Shown here: one piece after another, positions 12,470 to 22,440 of the stretch
How positions within the stretch are numbered: the stretch's first letter is position 1
Layout of the letters: each line of letters starts with the position of its first letter
Assembly: GCA_015178975.1 (NCBI GenBank)
Contig: WHVD01000011.1
Coordinates: 868,001 to 932,000, forward strand
DNA: 64,000 bases
Direction: 5' to 3'
Source of the DNA: Hysterangium stoloniferum
Taxonomy: Eukaryota; Basidiomycota; Agaricomycetes; Hysterangiales; Hysterangiaceae
Translations under genes and position numbers: made by a program
The notes under the pieces: generated by a model
What the model was told of the DNA's origin: nothing
Databases searched by the model: none
Seen by the model: only the letters and a program-made list of their open reading frames with translations

Positions 12470-12570
12470 TATAAACATAGTGGAGCTTGGCTTCAACTTA
12501 TGTGTTGTACCCTTGCATAAACTGTTAGGGTGCTCCAGTATTTCAAACAGAGTGGATAGGACAATAAAGG
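12470..12570 (+). repeat. Degenerate copia-type LTR fragment
   Basis: CTTGGCTTCAACTTATGTG at about 12485 followed by TTGTACCCTTGCAT matches the core CTTGGCTTCAGCTTATGTGC...GCGCCCTCGC found near 18799 and 19482 and, inverted, near 15035 and 23025. The flanks are too diverged to set ends. Confidence 0.5.
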
Positions 12571-12691
12571 TGAAGATCAACACTTAGTTTAATCAACCAG
12601 TGGGCTGAAATACTAAGAGTTGTAAGGTAAGAGTTCACAGCTTGCCAAAGAATGTCTTTGAGGGTATTGAGAAGGGAGGAAAGAGACTGAG

Positions 12692-13045
12692 TGACACAAA
12701 TTGAAATTCCTCTTGACAAAGTTGAATACCAATCAAATAATATTTTATTTCTCGAGATCAAAAGCCTTGTTTGACAAAGTATTATTTCATCCTGTTGATA
12801 AAGTAAAAGGCTCATACTAGATCTGAAGGCTTACTGATGTAATGCCTAAGATTTATAACAATATGAGACTCAAATTACTAATACAGAAATTAATATACAG
12901 ACAGTGGTCGAGATTTTCTGACTGACTCTCTTTGCTCCTAATATTGTCCTTTTATCCTTTTCATTGTTTACTTATGACTAAATTATGATTTAATAATGAA
13001 ATCATTTATGACATTGAATTGAGAATAAGTTGAATTGAGCTTGTC
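12692..13045 (-). repeat. Diverged copy of LTR family A
   Basis: It begins TGACACAAATTGAAATT and ends GAGCTTGTCA. The order of blocks (TTGATAAAGT near 12797, TTTTCTGACTGAC near 12915, the AT-rich end) follows the reverse strand of family A copies such as 18426-20579. No target duplication recognised. Confidence 0.5.
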
Positions 13046-13408
13046 ATTGGACCATTAATAAGCCAGCTGTGTGCTGCACCAAATGTGTCCTCTTTTGATT
13101 ATGCTAATGTGGTGGCTCAGCTGTGAGCTTGTGTATTACAGGTGGAGGCAGGCAAGGAGCTCAGTCCTATGCCAATGACTGCAGCTGTTGGAGGCAAGTT
13201 TGCTTCTTGCATGCTTAATCCCCAGGCCACTTGCTGTATGACAAACCAATTCAATGAGGATATCTCCATTTATCAACCCATTCAGACCCAAATGTCCACT
13301 GTTCCACCTCTCAGCAGGATAATGGTGATAAGTGGTGGCATTTCTCTTGGTACTCCAGTTACATTGACTTCTGCCATTCCTACACCATCAAAATCTGATG
13401 CAGCTGTG

Positions 13409-13898
13409 TGTCACGAATGTACAAGCTCAAATTTCAATAACATTCAATTTAATATTTTTTCGACATTTCTTCGACATTTCTTCGACTTTCCGACTCGACT
13501 TCTGACTCGACTTCCGATTCGACTATTCTTCAACAATATCTTCGACAATCTCGAATATCTTCGACTTGTCTCAGGTTGATGTCATTGATGATTTCACTTT
13601 GATATCATATTATCATCATAGGTAAATGATATATAGTATATAAGGGCAATGATAGGAACGAAGGAAGTCAGTCAGAAAACCTGTATTATATTGTATTATT
13701 ACTGTATTACATAATCGTCGAACTTTTCCAAGTCCTTCTTTGACTTATTTATTCGTGAGCCTCTGTGTCCTATCTTTGTCTCGTGCTTTATCAACAGGAC
13801 AAATTAATACTTCGTCGAATGAGGCATCTTTATTCGATATTGTTGAATATTCTTCGATTGTTTATTCGACTTTATTGAGTAAAATTTGATTCGCGACA
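13409..13898 (+). repeat. Solo LTR A1, 490 bp, TSD CTGTG
   Basis: Starts TGTCACGAATGTACAAGC and ends TTTGATTCGCGACA, flanked by CTGTG on both sides (13404-13408 and 13899-13903). A TATA-like ATATATAGTATATAAGGG lies in the middle near 13632. No internal element sequence, so this is a solo LTR left by recombination. Confidence 0.88.
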
Positions 13899-13927
13899 CT
13901 GTGCCTTGGCATTGAGAAAGTGCAACC

Positions 13928-14840
13928 TGTCACGAACGTACAAGCTCAAATTTCAATAATATTCAATTTAATATTTCTTTGACATTCCTTCGACTTTCTG
14001 ACTTGACTTCCAACTCAACTTCCGACTCGACTATTCTTCGACAATATCTTTGACAATCTTGAATATCTTCGACTTGTCTCAGTTTGATGTCATTGATGAT
14101 TTCACTTTGATATCATATTATCATCATAGGTAAATGATATATAGTATATAAGGGTGATGATAGGAATGAAGGAAGTCAGTCAGAAAACCTGTATCATAAT
14201 TATATTACTGTATTATATAATTGTCAAACTTTTCTGAGCTTTTATTTGACTTAATTATTCGTGAGTGTCACAACCATCACATGTCACGTATTGTCACAAA
14301 CATTCAAAGGTAACTTTTGACAACTCTTTGACCTATCGAATTCAACTCGATAAACCGAACATTAATTGACACCATCGAATCTCTTTTGACATGTCTCATT
14401 TCGACGTCATATATGATTTCATAATTAGTTCATAACATAGTCATAACGATACGATGAAAAGCATAAAAGGGCTACAAAAGAAGCGAGGAAAGTCAGTCGA
14501 AATATCTGTATATTAGTGATATTAGTAATCTACTTTGTTGTAACTTCTTCGACAAATACTTCCATGAGTTCTCGCGACTGGTAATAGCCTCTTACTTCAT
14601 CGACAGGGCGAATATATACTTCGTCGAACGAGGCTTTCGAGTTCGATTAGTAGAATATTATTCGACTTTATCGAAGAATAATCGATTTGTGACAGTGAGC
14701 CTCTGTGTCCTATCTTTGCCTCATGTTTTATCAACAGGATGAATTAATACTTCATTGAATGAGGCATCTGCATTTGATATTGTTGAATATTCTTCGATTG
14801 TTTATTCAACTTTATTGAGTGAAATTCGATTCATGTCACA
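13928..14840 (+). repeat. LTR A2, split by LTR B
   Basis: Same family as A1: it starts TGTCACGAACGTACAAGC, carries TATAGTATATAAGGGTGATG, and resumes after the nested unit with GAGCCTCTGTGTCCTATC. The 3' end (GATTCATGTCACA) is slightly altered and I find no matching target duplication, so the right edge is approximate. Confidence 0.8.
14266..14694 (+). repeat. Solo LTR B, 429 bp, nested in LTR A2, TSD GTGAG
   Basis: It starts TGTCACAACC and ends GATTTGTGACA, flanked by GTGAG at 14261-14265 and 14695-14699. Removing it restores the family A sequence ATTCGTGAGCCTCTGTGTCC. It shares termini style and an internal GGAAAGTCAGTCGAAA block with family A, so the two families are related but distinct. 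Confidence 0.88.
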
Positions 14841-14949
14841 TAGTCTTGCTCTAAATATCCCACTCTTTGCCTCTGCTTGCACTCACTCACTCTCAGTCTC
14901 TGACCCTTTGACCCAACCCTCAACTTATCCTTCGGCTTCCGATTGGTGA

Positions 14950-15182
14950 CTTACTGAGAGGATTATTCAACAGGACTAGTTTTCCACCTGCCCAAAATTT
15001 AAGGACACCCAATGGTAACTTGCAAGGGTACAGCATATAAACTGGAGCCAAGTCCTTCCATTCGGTCCCCATTGGTCTACTGACATCAGTCAGTTTTCTG
15101 TTCTTAACACAATTCCAACACTCCTCCTCAAGCTGAGTGTAGTCTGAGTTCAATGGCAAAGCTTTTGTTAAAGTGTCTGCAA
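14950..15182 (-). pseudogene. Copia RNase H C-terminus and start of the 3' LTR
   Basis: The minus strand reads MVADTLTKALP, the hallmark end of copia polyproteins, then ends shortly after. TGTTAAGAACAGAAAACTG (about 15112 downward) then begins LTR-like sequence containing the CTTGGCTCCAGTTTATATGC core. The RNase H frame continues upstream across LTR D1. Confidence 0.78.
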
Positions 15183-15187
15183 CCATG

Positions 15188-15771
15188 TGTGAAGAGTGGT
15201 GGAAGTTCTAACCATTCTATATATGAAGAATATTGACTGTTTAGGTACGACATGACGACGTATTGACTATCTAGTTCAATATGGTTGAAGAGATTAGCTA
15301 TCTTAAGTAGAATAGATAGCTAAGATGACCGAAAGAGAATTGACCTTAAAGTGCAATTCTGAGTGACTGCTCAAGTGAATAAGGAAATAACAAGAGAGTT
15401 GAACAGACAGAGTAGTGCAGATGTAGTCCGCGCGGATTGAGATAATGGTTCGAGTTTTGACTAGTATAGTTTGAAACTGTGATTGCACTGATAGTTAAGG
15501 CCCATCTGTGATGGTCGAGATGATATCCCAATCACAACTTGCAGGACACTAAGTGGGTGTCTGAGCAAGTTGTGGTTATGGGGTAAAAAGTGTCTGTTCT
15601 ATTTGGCACTGAGAGCACCCACAAGTATACACAGAGCTTCGAACTAATGAAATAGTGCAATAGTCGAAGAATGTAAAGGATAGGAAAATGTGAGTAAAAT
15701 ATGTAAAATATAAATGAAATAAAAGGAGTGTTTTACTACAATGAAACTGTGGTAAAAGCATACTTCTCACA
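15188..15771 (-). repeat. Solo LTR D1, 584 bp, TSD CCATG
   Basis: Read on the minus strand it starts TGTGAGAAGTATGC and ends CCACTCTTCACA. CCATG lies at 15183-15187 and 15772-15776. Taking it out rejoins the copia RNase H motif CPTDN|MVADTLTKA. It is the inverted relative of D2 at 24385-25014. Confidence 0.85.
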
Positions 15772-15776
15772 CCATG

Positions 15777-15919
15777 TTGTCTGTTGGGCAAAAAACAAGC
15801 TGAATTTTGCCTTGTTCTACAATCCAGCAAATGAAATGATAATGAATATCAATGTGTTTTGTTCATGCATAATATTTGTGGTCTTTAGTGAGTGCGATTG
15901 CTGACTGATTGTCACAGAA
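15777..15919 (-). pseudogene. Copia RNase H fragment
   Basis: Minus-strand translation gives FCDNQSAIALTKDHKYY, a stop, then TKHIDIHYHFI and GKIQLVFCPTDN. This is the typical copia RNase H segment between LTR E and LTR D1. At least one stop is in frame. Confidence 0.8.
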
Positions 15920-17281
15920 TGTGAAGGATAGGTCACATAGGAGGCGCGACTAAAGGCTTTAAGCCTTAGACCTTAAGCCGCTTTATAATGCTATTATTTC
16001 CTTTTCGTTTTATATTTTATTTCTCTCTTTATCACTCATAAATACGCTTTTATTAGTTTGAGAGTCCATGTATGCTTGTGGGCGCTCTCGCCCACAAGAA
16101 GTATGTGTATGTCACAGTAGTAGTCACACAATAAAAACTCAGACACCTTTCAACCCCGACAACCATCACCTGCACACGCAAGTACTGGTCAGGGTCTCGT
16201 CTAAAAACAAACCTCTACTCTATTTCTCTTCATAGAATTACAGTAACTACACTTCGCACTGAAACAGTTGAAGTCAGTTACTATTATTCGACTTGACCTC
16301 AAGCTCTTGCCTAGTGTAAGGGCGACTCTCTAGACCACACTGACTTGCACTACGACTGAGTTGGGGCACTAGCAGAGGGAATCGGAAGTAAGTTTTATAC
16401 CTATCTATTATATACATACAATGTACATTATTACTTACCTAGCAGAGGGAATCCGAAGAGAAAAGTCTAAGGAATCCTCGGCTAGCGAGTGACTAACTAA
16501 AGGTGCAGCTGAGTTTGAAAATGTGATGAAAACAAAGTACTCTTATCCTTGACTTATGAGACTATATTAAAGAAGGTCAGGGATGAATTTAGAAAACTTG
16601 AGATTGTCCCCTGACATCTAGTGCGGTAAGAATATCCATCGTATCTCACTTTCTTAGGATATTCTATCTCTTTCACGCTATATATACCTTCTCTTATCTA
16701 CTCGGTCATCGACCCAGCTAGGAACGTCGCATGGAAGTTGCCCGCGAGACCTCCACGGACAAAGTGAACAAGTCCATGGCCAATAAAAACAACAACAACA
16801 ACTCGTCAACCAGCAACCAAAAATCCATGCAATCCAACAAGAAGAACGATAAAAAGTCTTCAAACAACAACAACAACAACAACAACAAGGACAATAACAA
16901 GGGTCAACAGTCCGGCAAGCAAGCCAGAAAACCCGACCTCACTACCACTTCGCATCCCAAACAGCCTGTCACGCCAATGGAGCAGCCTTTCAAATCTGGT
17001 CTGAGCGTGGACGGAACCCTCCCATTTACTTCTTCACTGCATGTGTTGTTGCGGTCCTTGGAAAGGAGGACCCCTCCGAGCTATACAATCGAATCGTACT
17101 GTAAGGTCGATCCGTCTTTGTAATTATCTACCGATCGTACCTTAAAGGTCGATTGTAATCTACCAATCGTACCTTAAAGGTTGATCGTAATCTACATCTT
17201 AACTACTAGTCAATTGTATTTCGTACTATTGTTAGTCAATAACAATCGTACATTGAGTGGTAAACTACTTGACCCTTTACA
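15920..17281 (+). mobile_element. LTR-type unit E, 1,362 bp, TSD CAGAA, containing an Asn-rich ORF
   Basis: Begins TGTGAAGGATAGG and ends GACCCTTTACA, flanked by CAGAA (15915-15919 and 17282-17286), which lies inside the copia codons for TLFC|DNQ. It is much longer than the D units but shares the ACTCAGACACCTTT region with them. It has no pol genes, so it is either a very long solo LTR or a short non-autonomous element. A 32-bp unit ending in AATCTACC is repeated twice near 17128-17195. Confidence 0.82.
16731..17123 (+). CDS. Asn/Lys-rich ORF inside LTR unit E
   Basis: 130 codons from ATG with two poly-Asn runs and a Lys/Ser-rich middle, ending SYCKVDPSL. The middle is AAC-repeat sequence. 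No domain is recognised. It could be the N-terminus of a gag protein transcribed from the LTR promoter, or just an open stretch in repeat DNA. The opposite strand is also open here (Leu-rich), which weakens the coding case. Confidence 0.35.
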   Translation: MEVARETSTDKVNKSMANKNNNNNSSTSNQKSMQSNKKNDKKSSNNNNNNNNKDNNKGQQSGKQARKPDLTTTSHPKQPVTPMEQPFKSGLSVDGTLPFTSSLHVLLRSLERRTPPSYTIESYCKVDPSL

Positions 17282-17286
17282 CAGAA

Positions 17287-18425
17287 TAAGGTTGTAGGAG
17301 GGGGTTGATGGTTATAACTGTTATTTGAGGGCTGTGTATTGAGTTCAAGGTCAGTGCCAAAAGTGATGCCAAAAAGTTGGATCAATAGAGACTGAATCCA
17401 AAGCACCTCTTTGGCAGTGTGGGTAGCTGCCATGTACTCACTTTCTGTTGTCAATAATGACACTATCTCTCCTGCTGTTTGGATGACCACAAAACTGCTC
17501 CTCCATCAATGATGAATGCAAATCCTGAAATTGCATGTCAATCCTCTGCCATGCTGCCATCTGCATCCACATACCCAGATAACACCCACTCTTCACCACC
17601 ATAAGTCAACCACAACCTCTTTCATGCTCTTCAAATAACGATATACTCATTTCACAGCTTCTCAATGAGCAATACTGGGGTTACTGGAAAACTTTGAGAG
17701 CGCCATCACTGCAAACACAATATCCGGGTGCATTGCCAGCGCCACATACATCAACGATCCAATGGCCTCTCAGTATGGGACATCTCACATGGATGTGAAA
17801 TCCACTGTTGAAGCTGGTGCTTGAGAGGTTGAGAGATGGACATGGGTGTCCATAGGCATCAAAATTGGTTTCACGTCCTCCAGGTTAAATCGACAAAGGA
17901 TTGCATCAATGTAGGAGCATTGTGAAAGGGATAGGGTACATGCCCCATGGTCCCTCTTTACTTTGATACCTAACAACCAGTGCAGCTTGCTGAGATCTGA
18001 AATTTTGACATGCTTTCAGATCTCCCCCTTGAACTCTACCACCAACAACTTTGATGTCACTGCAATTGTGCAATCATCCACGTATACCACAATGACTGTC
18101 AGCTTTTCCCCCTCTCATTTGAAGAACACTGCTTAATCGACATTGCACTGGGTGAAACCCATCTCATTGACCAGAATCTGAACCAAATGGTGGTACCAGC
18201 ATCACCCACTCTGTTTCAAACTATATAAAGTTTTCCAAAGCCTGGCAACTAACCTCAAGGATGACAATGATGGCTTGGAATAGCTGGGAGGTTGATGTAT
18301 ATAGATGACCTCATCACCAGTAACTTCTCCATTCAGATATGCACTTGATGTCAATCTGATCAAGCTCCATATTGTGGTGCACAGCTATGGCCAGAACCAC
18401 ATGAATGGATGCCAACTTGGCAATG
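17287..18425 (-). pseudogene. Copia reverse transcriptase / RNase H, with stops
   Basis: Minus-strand blocks: HNMELDQIDIK and AYLNGEVTGDEVIY (RT start), LWKTLYSLKQSG then a stop, VVYVDDCTIAVT (the YVDD catalytic motif), LLGIKVKRDHGACTLSLSQ, FNLEDVKPILMPMD, and EIVSLLTTESEYMAATHTAKE (RNase H). Several stops and frameshifts make it non-functional. It is interrupted at 18425 by LTR A3 and at 17287 by unit E. Confidence 0.85.
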
Positions 18426-18697
18426 TGTCACGAATCAAATTTTACTCAATAAAGTTGAATAAACAATTGAAGAATATTCAACAATATTGAATAAAGATGC
18501 CTCGTTCGATGAAGTATCAATTCATTGTGTTGATAAAGTGTGAGGCAAAGATAGGACACAGAGGCTCACAAATAATTACATAAGTTGAAGAAAGGCTCAG
18601 AAAAAGTTTGACGATTATATAGTACAGTAATAATATAATATAGTACAGGTTTTCTGACTGACTTCCTTCATTCCTATCATTGCCCTTATATACTATA

Positions 18698-20350
18698 TGT
18701 TAGGATACACACACAGGCCGGGTTTCCAGAGAAACCCGCTGTTAAGAACTAGAAACTGACTAATGTCGGTGGCCGACGGGGACCGATCGGGAGGACTTGG
18801 CTTCAGCTTATGTGCTGCGCCCTCGCAATTATCCGTAGGTTGTCCTTAATTTCGGACAGGCGAAAACTATATCCTAAGAAGAACCTTTCGGCAAGATACC
18901 GATCGGAACCGAAGGACAAGTCAAGTGTCGGGCCAAGGGGTCGGGGCCGAGAGTGGGCGAGCGCACGCGAAGGCGGAAGGGAGATTCTTCTAGTATGAGA
19001 CTGCTACAGACGTATGAGGGTATTATGAGTCGATATTCTGATTGCCTAGTAACTACAATTACAGCGAGTTCATATACAAGTAACAGGCGTCTAGAAAGTA
19101 CTAATGGGGAGAAGGGCGGAACACGGTATTAACAATAAGCTTGACTAGGAACGGGAAGTTTATGATTAGTTCGGAGGCCGATGATAACCGAGAGCGGGAT
19201 TACGATAAAAGGAAATGGTTCAAGGACTACAAATATAGATAGACATATGCGAAACATAAGATTGAACGGATCAACATAATAAAAGGGGACGTATCAAAGT
19301 TTGACCAGACAATACGAGTTATTTTGACGTGGGCGTAAATGGAGTTTGATCTTCGCGAAACATTCGTCAGCTTCGGTGCCGATGGTTTCCGAGAGGATGA
19401 CTTGAAACGTTGACAAGTGGCGATAACCTCGGGGCCGATAGGGTTGTGACACGGTCGTAACACCCGTGGGATATCCGGTAGGACTTGGCTTCAGCTTATA
19501 GGCTGCGCCCTCGCTAGATCATGTTGTCCAATTTCAAACGGACAGACAGGGATCCTGGGGAGTCCGGGCGGGGTTTGTGGGTCGTAGGTTGTAAGTCGGG
19601 GGTCGTAGGTTGTAAGTCGGGGGTTGTAGGTTGTAAGTCGGGGGTTGTAGGTTGTAAGTCGGGGGTTGTAGGTTGTAAGTCGGGGGTCGTAGGTTGTAAG
19701 TCGGGGGTCGTAGGTCGTAAGTCGAGTTGGTTGAGAGAGGTAGATGCGCCGGAGCCCGTGGACTCCGACTAGTGCAAGCGATGTGAATCAAGTAAGGTTT
19801 TTAGAGCAGAAAATGTTATTAGATTACTGGGGGGAATCTAAGCTAATTTTCTGACTGGATTGTATGTACAACATCTGCCAGTTTATATAGACCATGGAGT
19901 GAATGACATACCAAATCCAGTAATGGTGAAACGAAACTAACAAAACATGAAATGGGAATAGTAAACACCAAATTGGTGTTAGGAACGGAACAGAACGGAG
20001 CGGAGTCCGAATCGTGACAAAGCATAACCCATAACAGGAAATGGAGCGGGACCGGAGTCCTAAATCGTGACAGGTCATTTGACTAAAACGGGAATGGGGC
20101 TCAATTAGAGCGGTGATGGGATTCTAAGCGGGGTCTGGTGACTGATGCGTGGGACGAAGACGGACATAGACAGAGACGGAGTCCAGGGGAAGTCTGGTGA
20201 CTGATATGTGTCATATTGAGGTCGAACGTAACTAGTCTTGACGTAACGGAGTCCGGGCGGGAAATCCTATAAACAGACGATTGGTGCTTGTAGTGCATGG
20301 GGGCGTACGGGTTAGTGCCCGGAGTCCGGCAGGATTGTCCGGTCGTAACA
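18698..20350 (+). mobile_element. Copia-type LTR element G, 1,653 bp, nested in LTR A3, TSD CTATA
   Basis: Starts TGTTAGGATAC and ends CCGGTCGTAACA, flanked by CTATA (18693-18697 and 20351-20355); removal restores the family A promoter region. Two copies of the CTTGGCTTCAGCTTAT core lie near 18799 and 19482, and a second terminus-like GGTCGTAACA occurs at about 19454-19463. So the unit may be two LTR-like halves fused, or one LTR with an internal duplication. No pol coding sequence is present. The first half is similar to the LTR flanking the copia backbone. Confidence 0.8.
19581..19727 (+). repeat. 21-bp minisatellite, about 7 units
   Basis: Unit GTYGTAGGTTGTAAGTCGGG plus one base, seven copies in a row with no spacers; the last is degenerate. 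Both strands are open through it because 21 is a multiple of three, so the repetitive peptides it would encode are not evidence of a gene. Confidence 0.9.
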
Positions 20351-20584
20351 CTATATATCATTTATCTATGATGATAATATGATATCAAAGTGAAATCATC
20401 AATGATGTCAAACTGAGACAAGTCAAAGATATTTGAGATTGTTGAAGATATTGTCGAAGAATAGTCAAGTCAGAAGTTGAGTCGGAAATTGAGTTGGAAA
20501 GTCAAAGGAATGTCGAAGAAATTGTCGAAGAAATGTTAAATTGAATATTATTGAAATTTGAGCTTGTACATTCGTGACACAATG

Positions 20585-20664
20585 GGAGTATAGGTGTTAA
20601 AGTAGTTGACCCCAGGGACTTGTGAAAATCTCTGTGTGACTAGCCATGCCTTGTAATGAACAGC
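20585..20664 (-). pseudogene. Copia reverse transcriptase N-terminal fragment
   Basis: Minus strand reads AVHYKAWLVTQRFSQVPGVN, the usual YKARLVAQGFSQ motif of copia RT, between LTR F and LTR A3. It continues upstream at 23132. Confidence 0.78.
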
Positions 20665-21197
20665 ATTGCTGTTACGACCCATTCCCGGATGTTTTCAATA
20701 TCCGACTTCCGATCTCCAACTACGGAACATCATAGTTACCATATCATCCACGTTCTTCCCTTGTTCCGCATTTGGTAATTTGTCCGTTGACAAGTATTCA
20801 CTTGTTTGTTTGTTGTATTCCCGTTTCGGAATATTGTCTCCCTAATACAGTAAGCAAAAAAAGGGTTGCAATGTTCAGTAAATTTCAACTTGAATGCTTA
20901 TAACTCTAGAAATAAATTAGCTAAAATTAGGGAAAAATATAAGTTAGAAAGCCCTGTTTCTGAACTTTAACATGATAACCAAGTTTGTTCAAAAATATTC
21001 ACTCATTGTTGAGAGATTGAATATTTTGTACAGGAGTATCATTGCAACCCTTTTTTTGCTTTCATTTTATAAACATAAAGCTATGCATTCTAGTACTTGG
21101 TATGATCTCCTTTAGCCTTGACCACTGCTGCAACCCTCCTAGGTGTACTTTCAATCAAATTCTGGCACACCTCTGGCATTACTTTGTCCCACTCTAC

Positions 21198-22440
21198 TTA
21201 TACCCTCTCCCACAGCTCCAATATCCCTCCTGGGGCCCTCTCATGCTCTCCCAGCTTCTTTTTCAGATGATCCCAGAGATTTTCAATAGGATTGAAGTCA
21301 GGGGACTGTGCTGGCCAAGGAATGACCTTATATCCATGATCTTCAAACCAAGTTGTAGCTTTCTTGGACTTGTGCTTGGGATCATTATCCTGCTGGAAGA
21401 TGATAGTGGAGGGATTCTTGCCATAGAAGGCAAGGCTTTCCTGGAGTTCATCTTGCAAAATCTTGGTGTATAACTCTCCATCCATCCTCCCATCAATCTT
21501 GCATCCATACCCAACTCCCTCCCACATCATGCAGCCCCACATCATCAGAGATCCACCCCCAAACTTTATAGTCTCCTTCACAAGCCTATCACTCAGACTC
21601 TCCCCTGCCTTCTTCCAAGCCCACCTCTTCCCATTTGATCCCAGCCTATTGATTTTGGTCTCATCAGACCATACAACAGTCTTCCAGTCCTCTATAGTCC
21701 AATCCAAATGAGCCAGAGCAAAATCCATCTTCTCCTTCCTATGCCTCTTGGTAAGAAGGGGCTTCTTGGCCTTTATCACAGCTTTCATACCAGCTAACTT
21801 CAGGTGGTTCTAAGTTGTCTGGGATGTGAGAGACTGGTTGATAGTGTTCTGAAGGATCTGGGTGATCTGAGAGGCATTTTCAGCCTTCCCTGAGATGATG
21901 AGATACTGGGCATAGCGACTATCAGCCTCAGAAAGCTTGGAAGGATGTCCACCAGTAGGCTTCTGCAGGGAAGGACAGTGTTTTCTGAAAACTCTAGAGA
22001 TGGTACTAATGTGTAGACCAGTGGATGATGAGATTGTTGAAATATTAGCATTACGTAAGCTACCTTTGGTAAGCTGGAACGCAGTGTAGGGTAACTGTAT
22101 AGTTACATTACGCTTACGGATACTATATTAGCATAGAGACCGATCGCGTAGCCTCTCAGTGAAGGTTTATCACTCACTGAGAGGTATGCAATTTTCCCTA
22201 GTTCTACATTAATAGTTTACTTACTATTAATTCAGTATTATTTAGGTAGATAACAATAGATGTTATAGTGAAGGTTTATCACTCACTGAGAGTATTATTT
22301 AGAACTGCACAAATAATCTCAACAGAGATCTGGTGGGCAGAATGACCAGAATCCAAGAGGGAGAGGATGTGTTTGCATTTAGAAGTAGAAAGAGGCTGGC
22401 TGCATGTTGGAATCAACAAGACTGTTGTGGTCTGTTTGTC
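21198..22440 (-). pseudogene. Tc1/mariner transposase, DD34E, broken
   Basis: The catalytic core is well kept: WSDETK (first Asp), QQDNDPKH (second Asp) and, 34 residues later, NPIENLWDHLK (Glu). The N-terminal helix-turn-helix part reads TGLHISTISRVFRKHCPS. A stop sits in frame at 21810-21812, and the N-terminal coding region is cut by an unrelated insertion at about 22047-22310. The protein cannot be made, but the intact inverted repeats could still be moved in trans. Confidence 0.85.
22047..22310. repeat. MITE-like insertion within the Tc1 transposase
   Basis: It separates GHSAHQIS from ISSSTGLHIS of the transposase. It contains two copies of AGTGAAGGTTTATCACTCAC followed by TGAGAG (near 22157 and 22268); the first copy is bounded by CTCTCAGTGA and its complement. 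Edges are approximate and the family is not recognised. Confidence 0.55.

Larger units (their letters stand above)
18426..20579 (-). repeat. LTR A3 (reverse), split by element G, TSD CAATG
   Basis: Plus-strand ends are TGTCACGAATCAAATTTTAC and CTTGTACATTCGTGACA, flanked by CAATG at 18421-18425 and 20580-20584. Without element G the LTR is about 500 bp, like A1. Confidence 0.88.

Noticed and set aside
13142-13579. Open frame of 145 codons on the plus strand
   Set aside because: Its second half is LTR A1 sequence (from 13409) and the first half lies in copia/LTR relic DNA; no domain is recognisable.
19581-19727. Regular short repeats that might be a CRISPR-like array
   Set aside because: The units are head-to-tail 21-mers with no spacers, inside a eukaryotic LTR element; this is a minisatellite.
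19521-19791. Repeat proteins on both strands (VVGCKSG and YNLQPPT repeats)
   Set aside because: A 21-bp tandem unit keeps any frame open; neither strand has a credible gene context.
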